A stretch of 64,000 bases of DNA from Brevundimonas vitisensis. GTDB lineage: Bacteria; Pseudomonadota; Alphaproteobacteria; Caulobacterales; Caulobacteraceae. Where the stretch lies: positions 1,302,001 through 1,366,000 of the forward strand of contig NZ_CP067977.1 in NCBI RefSeq assembly GCF_016656965.1, in the 5' to 3' direction. The position numbers were made by a program, and so were the translations under genes. The notes beneath the pieces were generated by a model, which saw only the letters and a program-made list of their open reading frames with translations, was not told where the DNA came from and did no database searches. This document shows, piece by piece, positions 1 through 8,706 of the stretch; within the stretch, counting starts at the first letter, position 1, and every line of letters begins with the position of its first letter.

Positions 1-2
1 CC

Positions 3-1355
3 AACTCCCTGGTCCTGCGCGGCGATCCGGCAGCGGTGGCGCGGGTGGTCAATCTGGTCACCGACCTGGACGGGCGGGCCCAGACCTCGGCCGATGTGAA
101 GGTCGTCTTCCTGCAGCACGCCGATGCCGAACAGCTGCTGCCTGTGCTGCAGCAGATGGTGGGCCAGCCGGTGACCGCGGCCACCGCCAATGCCGTTCCG
201 ACGACTGAGGGCACCGCCACAGCGCCCGCCGCCAGCGCCGCCGCGCCCGTGCCGGGCCAGCGCGCGGTGATCGCCCGCTTCCCCGGTGCCAATGCCCTGG
301 TCATCTCGGCCCCGCCCGAGACCCAGCGGATGCTGGCCGACGTCATCGGCCAGCTGGACACCCGTCGCCAGCAGGTGCTGATCGAGGCCGTGGTGGTCGA
401 GCTGTCGGACAATGCCGTGCGTCAGCTGGGCGTGCAGTGGGCGGTGGCCGGCGAGGACGGCAATCCCCTGGGCTTCACCAACTACTCCGACTCTGCCGTG
501 CCGCTGCTGCCCATCGCGGGAGCCATCGCCAGCGACGATCTGGACGCTGACGATCCGGCGCGCGACACCATTCGCGACGCAGCGGTCAACAGCCTGCTGA
601 CCCTGAACGGCTTCGTCGGCGGGGGCGGGCTGCAGATCGGCGACGTGCTGCTGGGGGCCATCGTCAATGCGGTGAAGTCCGACAGCGGGTCCAACCTGTT
701 GTCCACGCCCTCGGTCATGACCCTGGACAACCAGCCCGCCACCTTCCTGGCCGGTCAGGAAATCCCGGTGACCACCGGCGAGGTTCTGGCCGACAACAAC
801 TCCAACCCCTTCCGCACCACCGAACGCCAGGACATCGGCGTCAAGCTGGAAGTCCGGCCCCAGATCAATGCAGGTGGCTCCATCACCCTGCACATCCGCC
901 AGGAGGTGTCGGCCATCGACACCCGTCTGTCGCTGAGCTCAACGGACCTGGTCCTGAGCAAGCGTGAGATCGAGACGACCCTGGTGGTCGACGACGGCGA
1001 CATCGCCGTGGCCGGCGGGTTGCTGTCGCAGGACGAGCGGCTGACCGCGACACGGGTACCGGTGCTGGGCGATATTCCGGGTGTCGGGGCCCTGTTCCGC
1101 TCCACCTCGCGCCAGGCGGAGCGGACCAATCTGGTGATCTTCATCCGGCCGACGATCGTGCGGTCGCGCGCCGATCAGCAGCGGCTGAGCGCCCAGCGCT
1201 ATGACTATGTCCGGGCCCAGGAACTGGCCATCGACCCCGCTGCCGAGCCGAACATCGACGTCCTGCTGCGCGACTATATGCGGACCCAGCCGCCGGTCGC
1301 CCCGTCGGCCGTGGACTTTCCGGTTCAGGGCGCGCCCCTGGCTCCGACCGAATAG
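3..1355 (+). CDS. gspD: Type II secretion outer-membrane secretin GspD (5' end outside window)
   Basis: Forms the multimeric outer-membrane channel through which folded proteins leave the periplasm. The reading frame is open to the left edge, so the signal peptide and first N domains are missing; the visible part starts inside an N domain (NSLVLRGDP). About 450 codons are seen. An Ala/Pro/Thr-rich insert precedes the core of the secretin domain (VLIEAVVVELSDN, then LLSTPSVMTLDNQPATFLAG). The secretin signature VPVLGDIPGVGALFRS lies near the end. The gene heads a co-directional gspD-M operon with 7 bp before gspE. Secretin identity is clear from these motifs, and assignment to type II rather than type III or IV systems rests on the neighbours. 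Confidence 0.95.
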   Translation, partial: NSLVLRGDPAAVARVVNLVTDLDGRAQTSADVKVVFLQHADAEQLLPVLQQMVGQPVTAATANAVPTTEGTATAPAASAAAPVPGQRAVIARFPGANALVISAPPETQRMLADVIGQLDTRRQQVLIEAVVVELSDNAVRQLGVQWAVAGEDGNPLGFTNYSDSAVPLLPIAGAIASDDLDADDPARDTIRDAAVNSLLTLNGFVGGGGLQIGDVLLGAIVNAVKSDSGSNLLSTPSVMTLDNQPATFLAGQEIPVTTGEVLADNNSNPFRTTERQDIGVKLEVRPQINAGGSITLHIRQEVSAIDTRLSLSSTDLVLSKREIETTLVVDDGDIAVAGGLLSQDERLTATRVPVLGDIPGVGALFRSTSRQAERTNLVIFIRPTIVRSRADQQRLSAQRYDYVRAQELAIDPAAEPNIDVLLRDYMRTQPPVAPSAVDFPVQGAPLAPTE

Positions 1356-1362
1356 CGCCGCC

Positions 1363-2871
1363 ATGATCACCCTGGTCAATCCGACCCTGCCCTATGGCTT
1401 CGCCAAGCGTCACGGCGTGATCCTGCTGGATGCGGGGGACGTGGCGCTGATCGGGCTGCGCGAGGGGGCCGATCCCGCAGGGCTGATCGAAACGCGCCGG
1501 GCCCTGGGCCGCCCCATCCGCGTTCAGACCCTGACCCAGGCGGCGTTCGATCGCGAACTCTCGCAGGTCTATGCCGGGGACCACCTGAACGCGACCAACG
1601 GCGGCGAAGACCTGGACATGCCGTCGGGCCTGGACAGCCTGATCGACGACATCCCGGCGACGGCGGACCTGCTGGATACAGCCGACGACGCCCCCGTCAT
1701 CCGCCTGATCAATGGCGTGATCGCCGAGGCCGTGCGCGCCGGGGCCTCGGACATCCACCTGGAGCCGTTCGAACACGCCCTGGTCGTCCGGATGCGGATC
1801 GATGGCGTGCTGCGCGAAACCCTAAGCCTGAACCCCCGGATCACGCCGCTGCTGGTGTCGCGGGTCAAGGTGATGGCGCGGCTGGACATCGCCGAGAAAC
1901 GCATCCCTCAGGATGGGCGGATTCCCCTGGCCCTGGGCGGCAAGACGCTGGACGTGCGCGTTTCGACCCTGCCCTCGCGCGCGGGCGAGCGGGTTGTGCT
2001 GCGTATTCTGGATAAGGATCAGGCCGATCTGAAGCTGGAGGACCTGGGCATGGGCCCGAATGCTCTGGCTGCCTTCAGGAGCGCCCTGGCCGAGCCGAAC
2101 GGCATCATCCTGGTCACCGGACCGACCGGGTCGGGCAAGACCACCAGCCTCTATGCCGGTCTGACCCTGCTGAACGATGCCAGCCGCAACATTCTGACGG
2201 TCGAGGATCCGGTCGAATATGCCATCGACGGCGTCGGCCAGACCCAGGTGAACGTCAAGGTCGGCATGACCTTCGCTGCCGGCCTGCGGGCCATCCTGCG
2301 CCAGGACCCCGATGTCGTGATGGTCGGCGAGATCCGCGACGTGGAGACGGCCGGAATCGCTGTCCAGGCCTCGCTGACGGGCCATCTGGTGCTGTCCACC
2401 GTGCACACCAACGACGCAGCGGGAGCGGTGACGCGCCTGCGCGACATGGGGATCGAGCCCTTCCTTCTGGCCTCCACACTGCGGCTGATCGTGGCGCAGC
2501 GTCTGGTCCGTCGGCTGTGCGGCCATTGCCGCCGCGAGGAGGACGCCGATCCCGCGACGACCAAGCTGCTGGGGGTCAAGACCGGCAAGCGCGTCTGGCG
2601 GCCGCAGGGCTGCGCCCACTGCAACAACACCGGCTACACCGGCCGGGTCGGCCTGTATGAGACCATCCGCATCGACGACCGTATTCGTCGTCTGATCGCG
2701 GCCGAGGCGGGCGAGGAGGCGATCAACGCCGCCGCCTTCGCCCAGGGCGGCACTCTGACCGAGGCGGCCCGGCGACTGGTCCTGGAGGGCGTCACCTCGG
2801 TCGAGGAAGCCGTCCGCGTGACCCGGCAGGACGTGGCGGTGGACGAGCCCGCGCGCGAGGTCGCGGCCTGA
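1363..2871 (+). CDS. gspE: Type II secretion ATPase GspE
   Basis: Cytoplasmic hexameric ATPase that powers pseudopilus assembly. The start is the ATG at 1363, just after the gspD stop; longer upstream in-frame reading overlaps gspD and is not credible. The product is 502 residues, normal for the family. It shows the Walker A motif GPTGSGKTTS, the Asp box and Walker B region (ILRQDPDVVMVGEIRD), the His box (GHLVLSTVHTNDA) and a CGHC...CAHC tetracysteine zinc site typical of GspE/PilB. The N-terminal GspL-binding part is short and divergent. The stop overlaps the start of gspF by one base, indicating translational coupling. Confidence 0.97.
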   Translation: MITLVNPTLPYGFAKRHGVILLDAGDVALIGLREGADPAGLIETRRALGRPIRVQTLTQAAFDRELSQVYAGDHLNATNGGEDLDMPSGLDSLIDDIPATADLLDTADDAPVIRLINGVIAEAVRAGASDIHLEPFEHALVVRMRIDGVLRETLSLNPRITPLLVSRVKVMARLDIAEKRIPQDGRIPLALGGKTLDVRVSTLPSRAGERVVLRILDKDQADLKLEDLGMGPNALAAFRSALAEPNGIILVTGPTGSGKTTSLYAGLTLLNDASRNILTVEDPVEYAIDGVGQTQVNVKVGMTFAAGLRAILRQDPDVVMVGEIRDVETAGIAVQASLTGHLVLSTVHTNDAAGAVTRLRDMGIEPFLLASTLRLIVAQRLVRRLCGHCRREEDADPATTKLLGVKTGKRVWRPQGCAHCNNTGYTGRVGLYETIRIDDRIRRLIAAEAGEEAINAAAFAQGGTLTEAARRLVLEGVTSVEEAVRVTRQDVAVDEPAREVAA

Positions 2872-4085
2872 TGGCGGCCTTCGACTATGTCGCGGTGGAC
2901 GCAGGCGGCCGCACGGTCTCGGGCGCGCTGGATGCCGCCGATGAAGGCGCGGCGCGGGCCCTTCTCGGACGGCGCAAGCTGGTTCCGCTTCAGATCGTGC
3001 CGACGCGCGGCGTCACCCAGAAGGCGGAGCGCAGCCTGCCGTCGCGCGGCAAGCTGGATTCCAAGACCCTGGCCCTGACGACCCGGCAACTGGCCACCCT
3101 GATCTCGGTCGCGCCGATCGAGGAGGCCATCCGCACCCTGATGTTGCAGGCCGATCGTCCGCATGTTCGCCGCGTCCTGAGCGGGGTCCACGCCGGAGTG
3201 ATGGAGGGACGCCGCCTGTCGGAGGCAATGGGATTGCAGGGGCAGGCCTTCCCTCCCCTCTACCGCGCCATGGTGGCGGCTGGCGAAAGCTCGGGTGCCC
3301 TTCAGCCGATTCTGGAGCGCCTGGCCGACGGGCTGGAGCGCGACCAGATGGTGCGGGGCAAGGTGATCACCGCCCTGGTCTATCCGGCTGTGCTGGCGGT
3401 CGTGGCGCTCGGGGTAATCGTCGCCCTGATGACCTTTGTCGTGCCCAAGGTCGTCGAGCAGTTCGAAAGCATGAACCAGGCCCTGCCCCTGCTGACGCGG
3501 ATCGTCATCGGGGTGTCGGACCTGATGCGGAACTGGGGCTGGATCCTGGTGCTGGTGGGTCTATGCGCGGCGGCGGGGCTGGGCGTCGCCCTTCGGAATC
3601 CGGCGTTGAGGCTGAAGGTCGACGGGGGCCTGCTGCGGCTGCCGGTGATTGGGCGACTGACCCGCGACCTGCATGGAGCGCGGATGGCCAGGACGCTGGC
3701 CACCATGATCGCCTCGGGCCTGCCGGTGCTGGAGGGTCTGACCACCACGGCCCGGACGGTGTCGAACCGCCGGCTGCGGCTGGCGACGGAGACCATGGCA
3801 GAGGCCGTGCGCGAGGGCGGCGGCCTGTCGGCGGCGATGCGCCGCGCCGACGTCTTCCCACCCCTGCTGGTCTATATGACGGCATCCGGCGAAAGCAGCG
3901 GGCGGCTGGAACCGATGCTGGAGCGCGCCGCCGACTACTTGGAGCGCGAATTCTCGAACTTCACCGCCGTGATGCTGAGCCTGCTGGAGCCGGCGATCAT
4001 CGTGTTCATGGGCGGCGTGGTGGCGCTGATCGTGCTGTCGATCCTGCTGCCCATTCTTCAGATCAATACCCTGGCCATGGGTTGA
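2871..4085 (+). CDS. gspF: Type II secretion inner-membrane platform protein GspF
   Basis: Polytopic inner-membrane protein that links the GspE motor to the growing pseudopilus. The 404 residues carry the duplicated GspF domain: first copy near residues 65-190 (TTRQLATLISVAPIEEAI...AGESSGALQPILERL), second near 265-390 (RTLATMIASGLPVLEGL...ASGESSGRLEPMLERA). Each copy is followed by hydrophobic segments, and the C-terminus is a strongly hydrophobic helix (GGVVALIVLSILLPI). The N-terminal FDYVAVDAGGRTVSGALDA is typical. It overlaps gspE and gspG by single bases in the operon. Confidence 0.97.
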   Translation: MAAFDYVAVDAGGRTVSGALDAADEGAARALLGRRKLVPLQIVPTRGVTQKAERSLPSRGKLDSKTLALTTRQLATLISVAPIEEAIRTLMLQADRPHVRRVLSGVHAGVMEGRRLSEAMGLQGQAFPPLYRAMVAAGESSGALQPILERLADGLERDQMVRGKVITALVYPAVLAVVALGVIVALMTFVVPKVVEQFESMNQALPLLTRIVIGVSDLMRNWGWILVLVGLCAAAGLGVALRNPALRLKVDGGLLRLPVIGRLTRDLHGARMARTLATMIASGLPVLEGLTTTARTVSNRRLRLATETMAEAVREGGGLSAAMRRADVFPPLLVYMTASGESSGRLEPMLERAADYLEREFSNFTAVMLSLLEPAIIVFMGGVVALIVLSILLPILQINTLAMG

Positions 4086-4618
4086 TGGAGCGTATCATGT
4101 TTTTCCCCAACACCTTCCGCGCGGCGGCCCGTTCCGTGAAGACGGGCTCCATCCGCGCTCAAGCAGCGCGCCGCCGCGCGGCAAGCGGTAGCGCCCTTAA
4201 CCGGGAAGGCTTCACCCTGGTCGAACTGATGGTGGTCATCGTCATCATCGGCCTGCTGGCCACGGTCGTGGCGATCAATGTCCTGCCCAGCCAGGATCGG
4301 GCCATGGTGGGCAAGGCGCGGGCGGATATCTCGGTGCTGGAACAAGCGATCGAGACCTATCGCCTCGATAACCTGACTTTCCCGACGTCGCAGCAAGGCT
4401 TGCAGGCCCTGGTCGCACCGCCGGCCGACCTGGCCCGGCCCGAGCGCTATCGTCAGGGCGGATACATCCGTCGCCTGCCTGAGGATCCCTGGGGCAACCC
4501 CTATCAGTTCCGCCGCCCCAGCGCGCATGGGCAACAGTTCGACGTCTATTCCTATGGCGCGGACGGCAAGGAAGGCGGCGAAGGCGACGATGCCGACCTC
4601 GGCAACTGGCAGGAATGA
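4085..4618 (+). CDS. gspG: Major pseudopilin GspG with unusually long leader
   Basis: Major subunit of the type II secretion pseudopilus. The prepilin site is REG|FTLVELMVVIVIIGLL, and the C-terminal half shows the GspG calcium-loop region (LPEDPWGNPYQFRRP...VYSYGADGKEGG). The ATG at 4085 overlaps the gspF stop; a second in-frame ATG is at 4097. The leader before the cleavage site is about 42 residues, against 6 in gspI and 10 in gspK here. The extra length is partly a 40-bp palindromic repeat (4156-4195) read as RAQAARRRAASGSA. No start codon lies between the repeat and the cleavage site, so the repeat must be translated. The leader should be removed by the prepilin peptidase. Confidence 0.95.
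   Translation: MERIMFFPNTFRAAARSVKTGSIRAQAARRRAASGSALNREGFTLVELMVVIVIIGLLATVVAINVLPSQDRAMVGKARADISVLEQAIETYRLDNLTFPTSQQGLQALVAPPADLARPERYRQGGYIRRLPEDPWGNPYQFRRPSAHGQQFDVYSYGADGKEGGEGDDADLGNWQE
4156..4195 (+). repeat. 40-bp palindromic element inside the gspG leader
   Basis: One of five copies in the window. Conserved flanks are CGCTCAAGCAGC on the left and AGCGGTAGCGCC on the right. The centre is a 5-bp stem, GCCGC (4170-4174), with a CGC loop (4175-4177) and GCGGC (4178-4182). The outer CGCT and AGCG also pair. It is read in the frame GCT-CAA-GCA without stops. Confidence 0.85.
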
Positions 4619-5157
4619 CGTTCGAGGCCGCTATCGCGCGCGACGCGGTCGCCCGCTGTCTGAGCGCGACCCAGCGGTGCCTTGCTGAAGCCACGCGCCG
4701 CCGCGCGGTGAGCGACGGCACCCGAAGGCATGACGGCTTCACCCTGGTCGAGCTGCTGATGACGATGGCGATCCTGGGGCTGGCGGCGACTGCGGTCGTG
4801 ATCGCAGCTCCGGACCCTCGGCCCAGCCTGGGCGAGGAAGCAGACACCTTTGCTGCACGCCTGGTCAAGGCGCGCGAGGAATCCCTGCTGAGCAACCGAC
4901 CGGTCGCCATGGAGGCGACGGCCGAAGGCTATGGCGTCTCGACCTTCGACGGGCGCCAGTGGACGGCCCTGAGCGAAGGTCCGTTCCAGCCCGGCCAATG
5001 GCAGGAGACGACCGGCGTGGAGCTGGCAGACGACGGGGTCCGCATCGTGTTCGATCCCACCGGCGTGGCCGAGCCCGCAACCGTCACCCTGTTCCGGGAC
5101 GCCGCCCGCATTGCCGTGACCGTGGACGCGGCCGGCGAGGTCCGGATCGATGACTAG
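4615..5157 (+). CDS. gspH: Minor pseudopilin GspH
   Basis: Minor pseudopilin of the type II secretion tip complex. The 180 residues contain a prepilin site HDG|FTLVELLMTMAILGLA followed by a soluble domain with the typical GspH pattern (ADTFAARLVKAREESLLSNRPVAM). It starts with an ATG overlapping the gspG stop (ATGA). The leader is about 41 residues and includes a diverged copy of the palindromic element seen in gspG (4683-4722, read LAEATRRRAVSDGT). The only later in-frame start candidate is a GTG inside the element. The assignment to H rests on operon order and the soluble-domain pattern. Confidence 0.92.
   Translation: MTFEAAIARDAVARCLSATQRCLAEATRRRAVSDGTRRHDGFTLVELLMTMAILGLAATAVVIAAPDPRPSLGEEADTFAARLVKAREESLLSNRPVAMEATAEGYGVSTFDGRQWTALSEGPFQPGQWQETTGVELADDGVRIVFDPTGVAEPATVTLFRDAARIAVTVDAAGEVRIDD
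4683..4722 (+). repeat. Diverged copy of the 40-bp palindromic element inside the gspH leader
   Basis: Aligns without gaps to the gspG copy. The flanks have several substitutions (TGCTGAAGCC at the left, GAGCGACGGCACC at the right). The stem GCCGC-CGC-GCGGT (4697-4709) is kept, with one pair reduced to a G-T wobble. The reading phase matches the gspG and gspJ copies. Confidence 0.7.
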
Positions 5158-5509
5158 TCGCGCCGGCTTCACCCTGATCGAGATGCTTGTGGCGCTCGCC
5201 GTCTTCGGGCTGGCGGCCCTGGCCCTGCTGAATCTGGCGGGAGAAAATACTCGGTCGGCGGCGCGGGTGGAGACACGGACGGTCGCGGGCATCGTGGCCG
5301 AGAATCTGGCCGTTCAGACCCTGATCGACGTCGATCCCCCGGCCATGGGCGAAACGAGGGGCGAGACGGCGATGGCCGGACGCACCTGGACCTGGACCAG
5401 GGTCGTGAACGGCACCGACGATCCCGATATCCTCAGCATACGGATCGCCGTCACCGAGAGCGGCGAACAGGTGGCGGATGTCACTCTGTTCCGGGCCAAT
5501 GCGTCATGA
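5150..5509 (+). CDS. gspI: Minor pseudopilin GspI
   Basis: Minor pseudopilin that nucleates the GspI-J-K tip. The 119 residues start MTSRAG|FTLIEMLVALAVFGLAALALLNLAGE, a normal 6-residue leader and a GspI-like N-terminal helix; the C-terminal TWTRVVNGTDDPDILSIRIAV fits the family. It overlaps gspH by 8 bases and gspJ by 4. Unlike gspG, gspH and gspJ its leader carries no palindromic insert, which makes it a useful internal control. Confidence 0.94.
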   Translation: MTSRAGFTLIEMLVALAVFGLAALALLNLAGENTRSAARVETRTVAGIVAENLAVQTLIDVDPPAMGETRGETAMAGRTWTWTRVVNGTDDPDILSIRIAVTESGEQVADVTLFRANAS

Positions 5510-6153
5510 CCGGGCCCGGCCAGAACCACGCTCAAGCAGCAAGCGCCCGCGGCGCGAGCGGTAGCGCCAGACAGTCAGGCTTCACCCTCGTCGAGGTGCT
5601 GATTGCGCTGATGATCTTTGCCTTGATCGCGGCGGCGGGGACCGGCGTGATTGCCGTCTCGATCGACAATCGGTTTGCGGTGAAGGAATCGACCGACAAG
5701 ACCGCCGAACTGCAACGCTCGCGGGCCCTGCTCAAGGCCGACATCGGCCAGGTGGTAACCCGGCGCTCGCGCGATCTCACAGGTCAGGTCGAACCGGTGG
5801 CCTTGCGCGGCGGGTCTGCCCCGGCGGAACCTTTGCTGGTGCTGAACCGGTCGGGGTGGAGCAATCCCGGCGAGCGAGATCGTGCCTCTCTGCAACGGGT
5901 GGAATACCGGCTGGTGGAAGATCGGCTGGAGCGCCGCGTCTTCACGCATCTGGACGGCGCACGACCGGGCCCGCCACAGGTTCTGTTTCGCCAGGTCGAG
6001 GCCGCCAGCATCGCCTTCGTCAGCGCGGGACAGGAGACGCCGACCTTCACCCCGGCGCAAAATCGACCCCTGCCCGACGCCATCCGCATTCGCCTGGTCG
6101 TGCGGGGCTATGGTCAGATCGAGCAGCTGTTCCTGGTCGGGAGCGGCCGATGA
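5506..6153 (+). CDS. gspJ: Minor pseudopilin GspJ
   Basis: Pseudopilus tip subunit. The 215 residues have a prepilin site QSG|FTLVEVLIALMIFALIAAAG and a soluble domain with the GspJ-type region (LQRSRALLKADIGQVVTRRSRD). The ATG overlaps the gspI stop. The 25-residue leader contains a clean copy of the 40-bp palindromic element (5529-5568), read HAQAASARGASGSA in the same phase as in gspG. No alternative start exists between the element and the cleavage site. The gene continues into gspK by an ATGA overlap. Confidence 0.95.
   Translation: MTGPGQNHAQAASARGASGSARQSGFTLVEVLIALMIFALIAAAGTGVIAVSIDNRFAVKESTDKTAELQRSRALLKADIGQVVTRRSRDLTGQVEPVALRGGSAPAEPLLVLNRSGWSNPGERDRASLQRVEYRLVEDRLERRVFTHLDGARPGPPQVLFRQVEAASIAFVSAGQETPTFTPAQNRPLPDAIRIRLVVRGYGQIEQLFLVGSGR
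5529..5568 (+). repeat. 40-bp palindromic element inside the gspJ leader
   Basis: Left flank CGCTCAAGCAGC and right flank AGCGGTAGCGCC are identical to the gspG copy. The stem bases differ but still pair: GCGCC (5543-5547), loop CGC (5548-5550), GGCGC (5551-5555). Confidence 0.87.
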
Positions 6154-7136
6154 GCCAGGCGCGCCGCGATCGCGAAGGCATGGCCCTGCTGACCGTTCTG
6201 CTGATGGTCGCGGTCATGGCGGCAATTGCGGTGCTGGTCCTGGATGATGTGCGGTTCTCGGTTCGACGCGCGACCAATGCCGCCACATTGGGCCAGGCCC
6301 AATGGTATGCCCTGGGGGCAGAGGCCCTGGCGCGCAGGCAGATTGCGAGGCTGAACCGTGCTGATCCGGTCCGCACGCCCCTGAGCCCGGACTGGAACGG
6401 ACGCCTCCTGGCCTTTCCGATCGAAGAGGGCGAGCTGCGCGCGGTGGTCACCGACGGGCAGGCCTGTTTCAACCTGAACAGCGTGGTTCAGGGCGCGGGC
6501 GAGGCCCTGACCGCGCGGCCACGCGGTGCCCTGCAACTGGTCGCCCTGGGCCGCGCCGTGGGCATAGACGAGGGGCGAATGCGGGGCATTGCCGATGCCC
6601 TGACCGACTGGATCGACAGCGACCAGTCGCCATTGCCGCGCGGGGGCGAGGACGGGGCCTATGCGGGCCGAACCGTGCCTTACCGCACCGCCGGAACCCT
6701 CTTGGCCGAGGTCAGCGAGCTGAGGGCCGTCAAGGGCGTGGACGCCGACGCCTATCGCCGCTTGCGCCCCTATCTTTGCGCCCTGCCCTACAGCGTTCTG
6801 TCGCCGATCAATCCCAATACCCTGCGGCCAGAGCAAGCCCCCCTGCTGGTCATGCTGGCCGAAGGCAGCCTGAGTGCCCAGGCGGCGCGGTCGGCGATCG
6901 CGGCGCGGCCCGCAGACGGCTGGACCGACGTCGGGGCCTTCTGGAACCAGCCGGCGATGTCGAGCGTGGAACCGGCATCGGACGTCTATGACCAGATCAC
7001 CCTGAGGACACAGTTCTTCGCCTTGAGGGTCGACGTCGACTACGGCGGTGCGCGCGCCGTCCGCACGACCCTTTTGCAAATCACTTCCGACGGGTCCGTC
7101 AGGCCCGTCATCAGTCGCTGGACACCCGACGAATGA
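6150..7136 (+). CDS. gspK: Pseudopilus tip protein GspK
   Basis: Caps the pseudopilus tip with GspI and GspJ. The start is the ATG at 6150 overlapping the gspJ stop, giving 328 residues; in-frame reading upstream of it lies inside gspJ. The prepilin site is REG|MALLTVLLMVAVMAAIAVL, which lacks the Glu at mature position 5, a known feature of GspK. The large soluble domain (ACFNLNSVVQG, ADALTDWIDSDQSPLPRGGED, PINPNTLRPEQAPLL) is the usual GspK/SAM-like domain. The leader is 10 residues with no palindromic insert. Confidence 0.95.
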   Translation: MSQARRDREGMALLTVLLMVAVMAAIAVLVLDDVRFSVRRATNAATLGQAQWYALGAEALARRQIARLNRADPVRTPLSPDWNGRLLAFPIEEGELRAVVTDGQACFNLNSVVQGAGEALTARPRGALQLVALGRAVGIDEGRMRGIADALTDWIDSDQSPLPRGGEDGAYAGRTVPYRTAGTLLAEVSELRAVKGVDADAYRRLRPYLCALPYSVLSPINPNTLRPEQAPLLVMLAEGSLSAQAARSAIAARPADGWTDVGAFWNQPAMSSVEPASDVYDQITLRTQFFALRVDVDYGGARAVRTTLLQITSDGSVRPVISRWTPDE

Positions 7137-8236
7137 GCCGAACACGACTTGTCCTGATGCCTGCCCTGGCCGGAGAACCCGCGCCCTGGCTGATCGTCGA
7201 TGCCGCAGGCACCGTGCTGGAGCGCGGCCTGCTGTCTCTGGAGAGCCCGGCCGTCGGTCCCGCCCTACGGACCGTGGCCGTCGTGCCGGGGGCCGATGTG
7301 CTGATCCGCTGGCTGGACCTGCCGCCGGGCAATGTCGCGCAGCAGAGGGCAGCGGCCCTTTGGGCGCTCAAGGATGATCTGGCGGCGACGCCGGAACGCG
7401 TGCGGCTGTCGCTGGGCCGCGCCGTGGCGGGCGAGCCGCGCCTGGCGGCGGTGGTGTCCGACCCCCTGGTCCAGGCGTGGACCGACTATCTGACGAGCCT
7501 GGGCCTGCGGGCCGATGCCCTGGTGCCCGACTGTCTGACCGTGCCGGAACCGGTCGACCCGGCCGTGCTGGCGGCGGTCGGATTTGGTCCCAGCCTGGCC
7601 CTGCGCGGGCATCGGTTCGCCGCCAGCGTGGAGCCGGATTTGGCCGAGCTGATCGCCGGGGATCGCACGATCGTGGCGGTCGAGGACGGGGCACAGGTCG
7701 AGCGGATGCTGATCCAGGCTGCGCTGAACCCGCCCATCGACCTGCTGTCGTCGGGTGGTCGGGCGACCGGCGAAGGTCTTCGCCCCTGGCGACGCGCGAT
7801 GGCTTTGGCCGCAGCGGTCGTGATCGCGCCTCTGGTCATCACCCTGGCCCTGGCCGCTCGCGATGATCTGGCAGCGCGCGAGGACCGGCGGGCGTCCGAA
7901 GCCGCAGCGCGGCGCGCCTTTCCCGACATGGCCCCTGGCGTCGATCCGGTCGCCGAGGCCGAGCGGCGGCTGGCGACGGCCGCGCCCCCCGGCGGTGTCG
8001 CCGTGGCGGCGGCGGTGTTGTTCGCAGCACTGGAAGGCGTAGAGGGTGCCGAGCTGGACAGCCTGAACGCCGACCCCGCAGGCGGCGTCCGCGCCACCGT
8101 CAGCTATCCGGCCTATCAGGACCTGGAAGCCATGCAGACAGCGGTAGCGGCAGCAGGGCTGATGCTGACCGATACCTCGACCATCGACGACAATGGACGG
8201 GTGGTCAGCGATGTAGTGATCGGAGCGGGCGCATGA
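7133..8236 (+). CDS. gspL: Type II secretion inner-membrane protein GspL
   Basis: Bitopic inner-membrane protein that recruits GspE and pairs with GspM. The 367 residues have an actin-like cytoplasmic domain (DVLIRWLDLPPGNVAQQRAAALWALKDDLA), one membrane segment near residues 220-240 (RRAMALAAAVVIAPLVITLALAA) and a periplasmic ferredoxin-like domain at the end. It overlaps gspK and gspM by 4 bases each. Sequence similarity in this family is low, so the name leans on operon position as well as topology. Confidence 0.9.
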   Translation: MSRTRLVLMPALAGEPAPWLIVDAAGTVLERGLLSLESPAVGPALRTVAVVPGADVLIRWLDLPPGNVAQQRAAALWALKDDLAATPERVRLSLGRAVAGEPRLAAVVSDPLVQAWTDYLTSLGLRADALVPDCLTVPEPVDPAVLAAVGFGPSLALRGHRFAASVEPDLAELIAGDRTIVAVEDGAQVERMLIQAALNPPIDLLSSGGRATGEGLRPWRRAMALAAAVVIAPLVITLALAARDDLAAREDRRASEAAARRAFPDMAPGVDPVAEAERRLATAAPPGGVAVAAAVLFAALEGVEGAELDSLNADPAGGVRATVSYPAYQDLEAMQTAVAAAGLMLTDTSTIDDNGRVVSDVVIGAGA

Positions 8237-8706
8237 AGGCCATGATCGAACAGGCCCGCGGCTGGTGGACCGGGCGGTCGCCGCGCGAGCGGGTGATGCT
8301 GAGTGTGATGGGGGCGCTGATCGCGGCCCTGGCCCTGTGGTTTCTCGTGGTCGCACCGGCGCTGAGCTGGCGCACCGAAGCCGCCGAGCGCCGGGCCGAG
8401 GCCAATGCCCAGCGGGCCCGCATCGAAGCCGGGCTGGCGCGCATGCAGGGTTCTTCCAACAGCACCATGACGGTGAACGACATGGAGCAGGTCGCGGGCC
8501 AGACGGCGACAGCGGCATCCCTGAACGTCGCCTTGGCACCGGAGGACGGCGGTCTGGGCTTTACCGTCACCCAGGCCACCACCGGGGCTCTGTTCGGGTG
8601 GCTGGCCCAGTTGCAGGCCGAGCACGGCATGACCCCACGCACCCTGGTCGTCAGCGAGAATGCCGACGCCACCTTGTCGGCACAGGGCGTATTTGCGGGC
8701 GGTTAG
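8233..8706 (+). CDS. gspM: Type II secretion inner-membrane protein GspM
   Basis: Small bitopic protein that partners GspL. The 157 residues show a short cytoplasmic part ending SPRERVMLSVMGA, one membrane segment (LIAALALWFLVVAPALSW), a coiled-coil-like stretch (RRAEANAQRARIEAGLARM) and a small periplasmic domain. It is the last gene of the visible gsp operon, and no gspN follows. Its 3' end overlaps the 3' end of the convergent TetR-type gene by 4 bases, leaving no room for an intergenic terminator. Confidence 0.9.
   Translation: MKAMIEQARGWWTGRSPRERVMLSVMGALIAALALWFLVVAPALSWRTEAAERRAEANAQRARIEAGLARMQGSSNSTMTVNDMEQVAGQTATAASLNVALAPEDGGLGFTVTQATTGALFGWLAQLQAEHGMTPRTLVVSENADATLSAQGVFAGG

Noticed and set aside
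3..8706. Type IV pilus or competence system instead of type II secretion
   Set aside because: The order D-E-F-G-H-I-J-K-L-M with GspK, GspL and GspM matches type II secretion, and no PilT, PilM or PilQ-type genes are seen.
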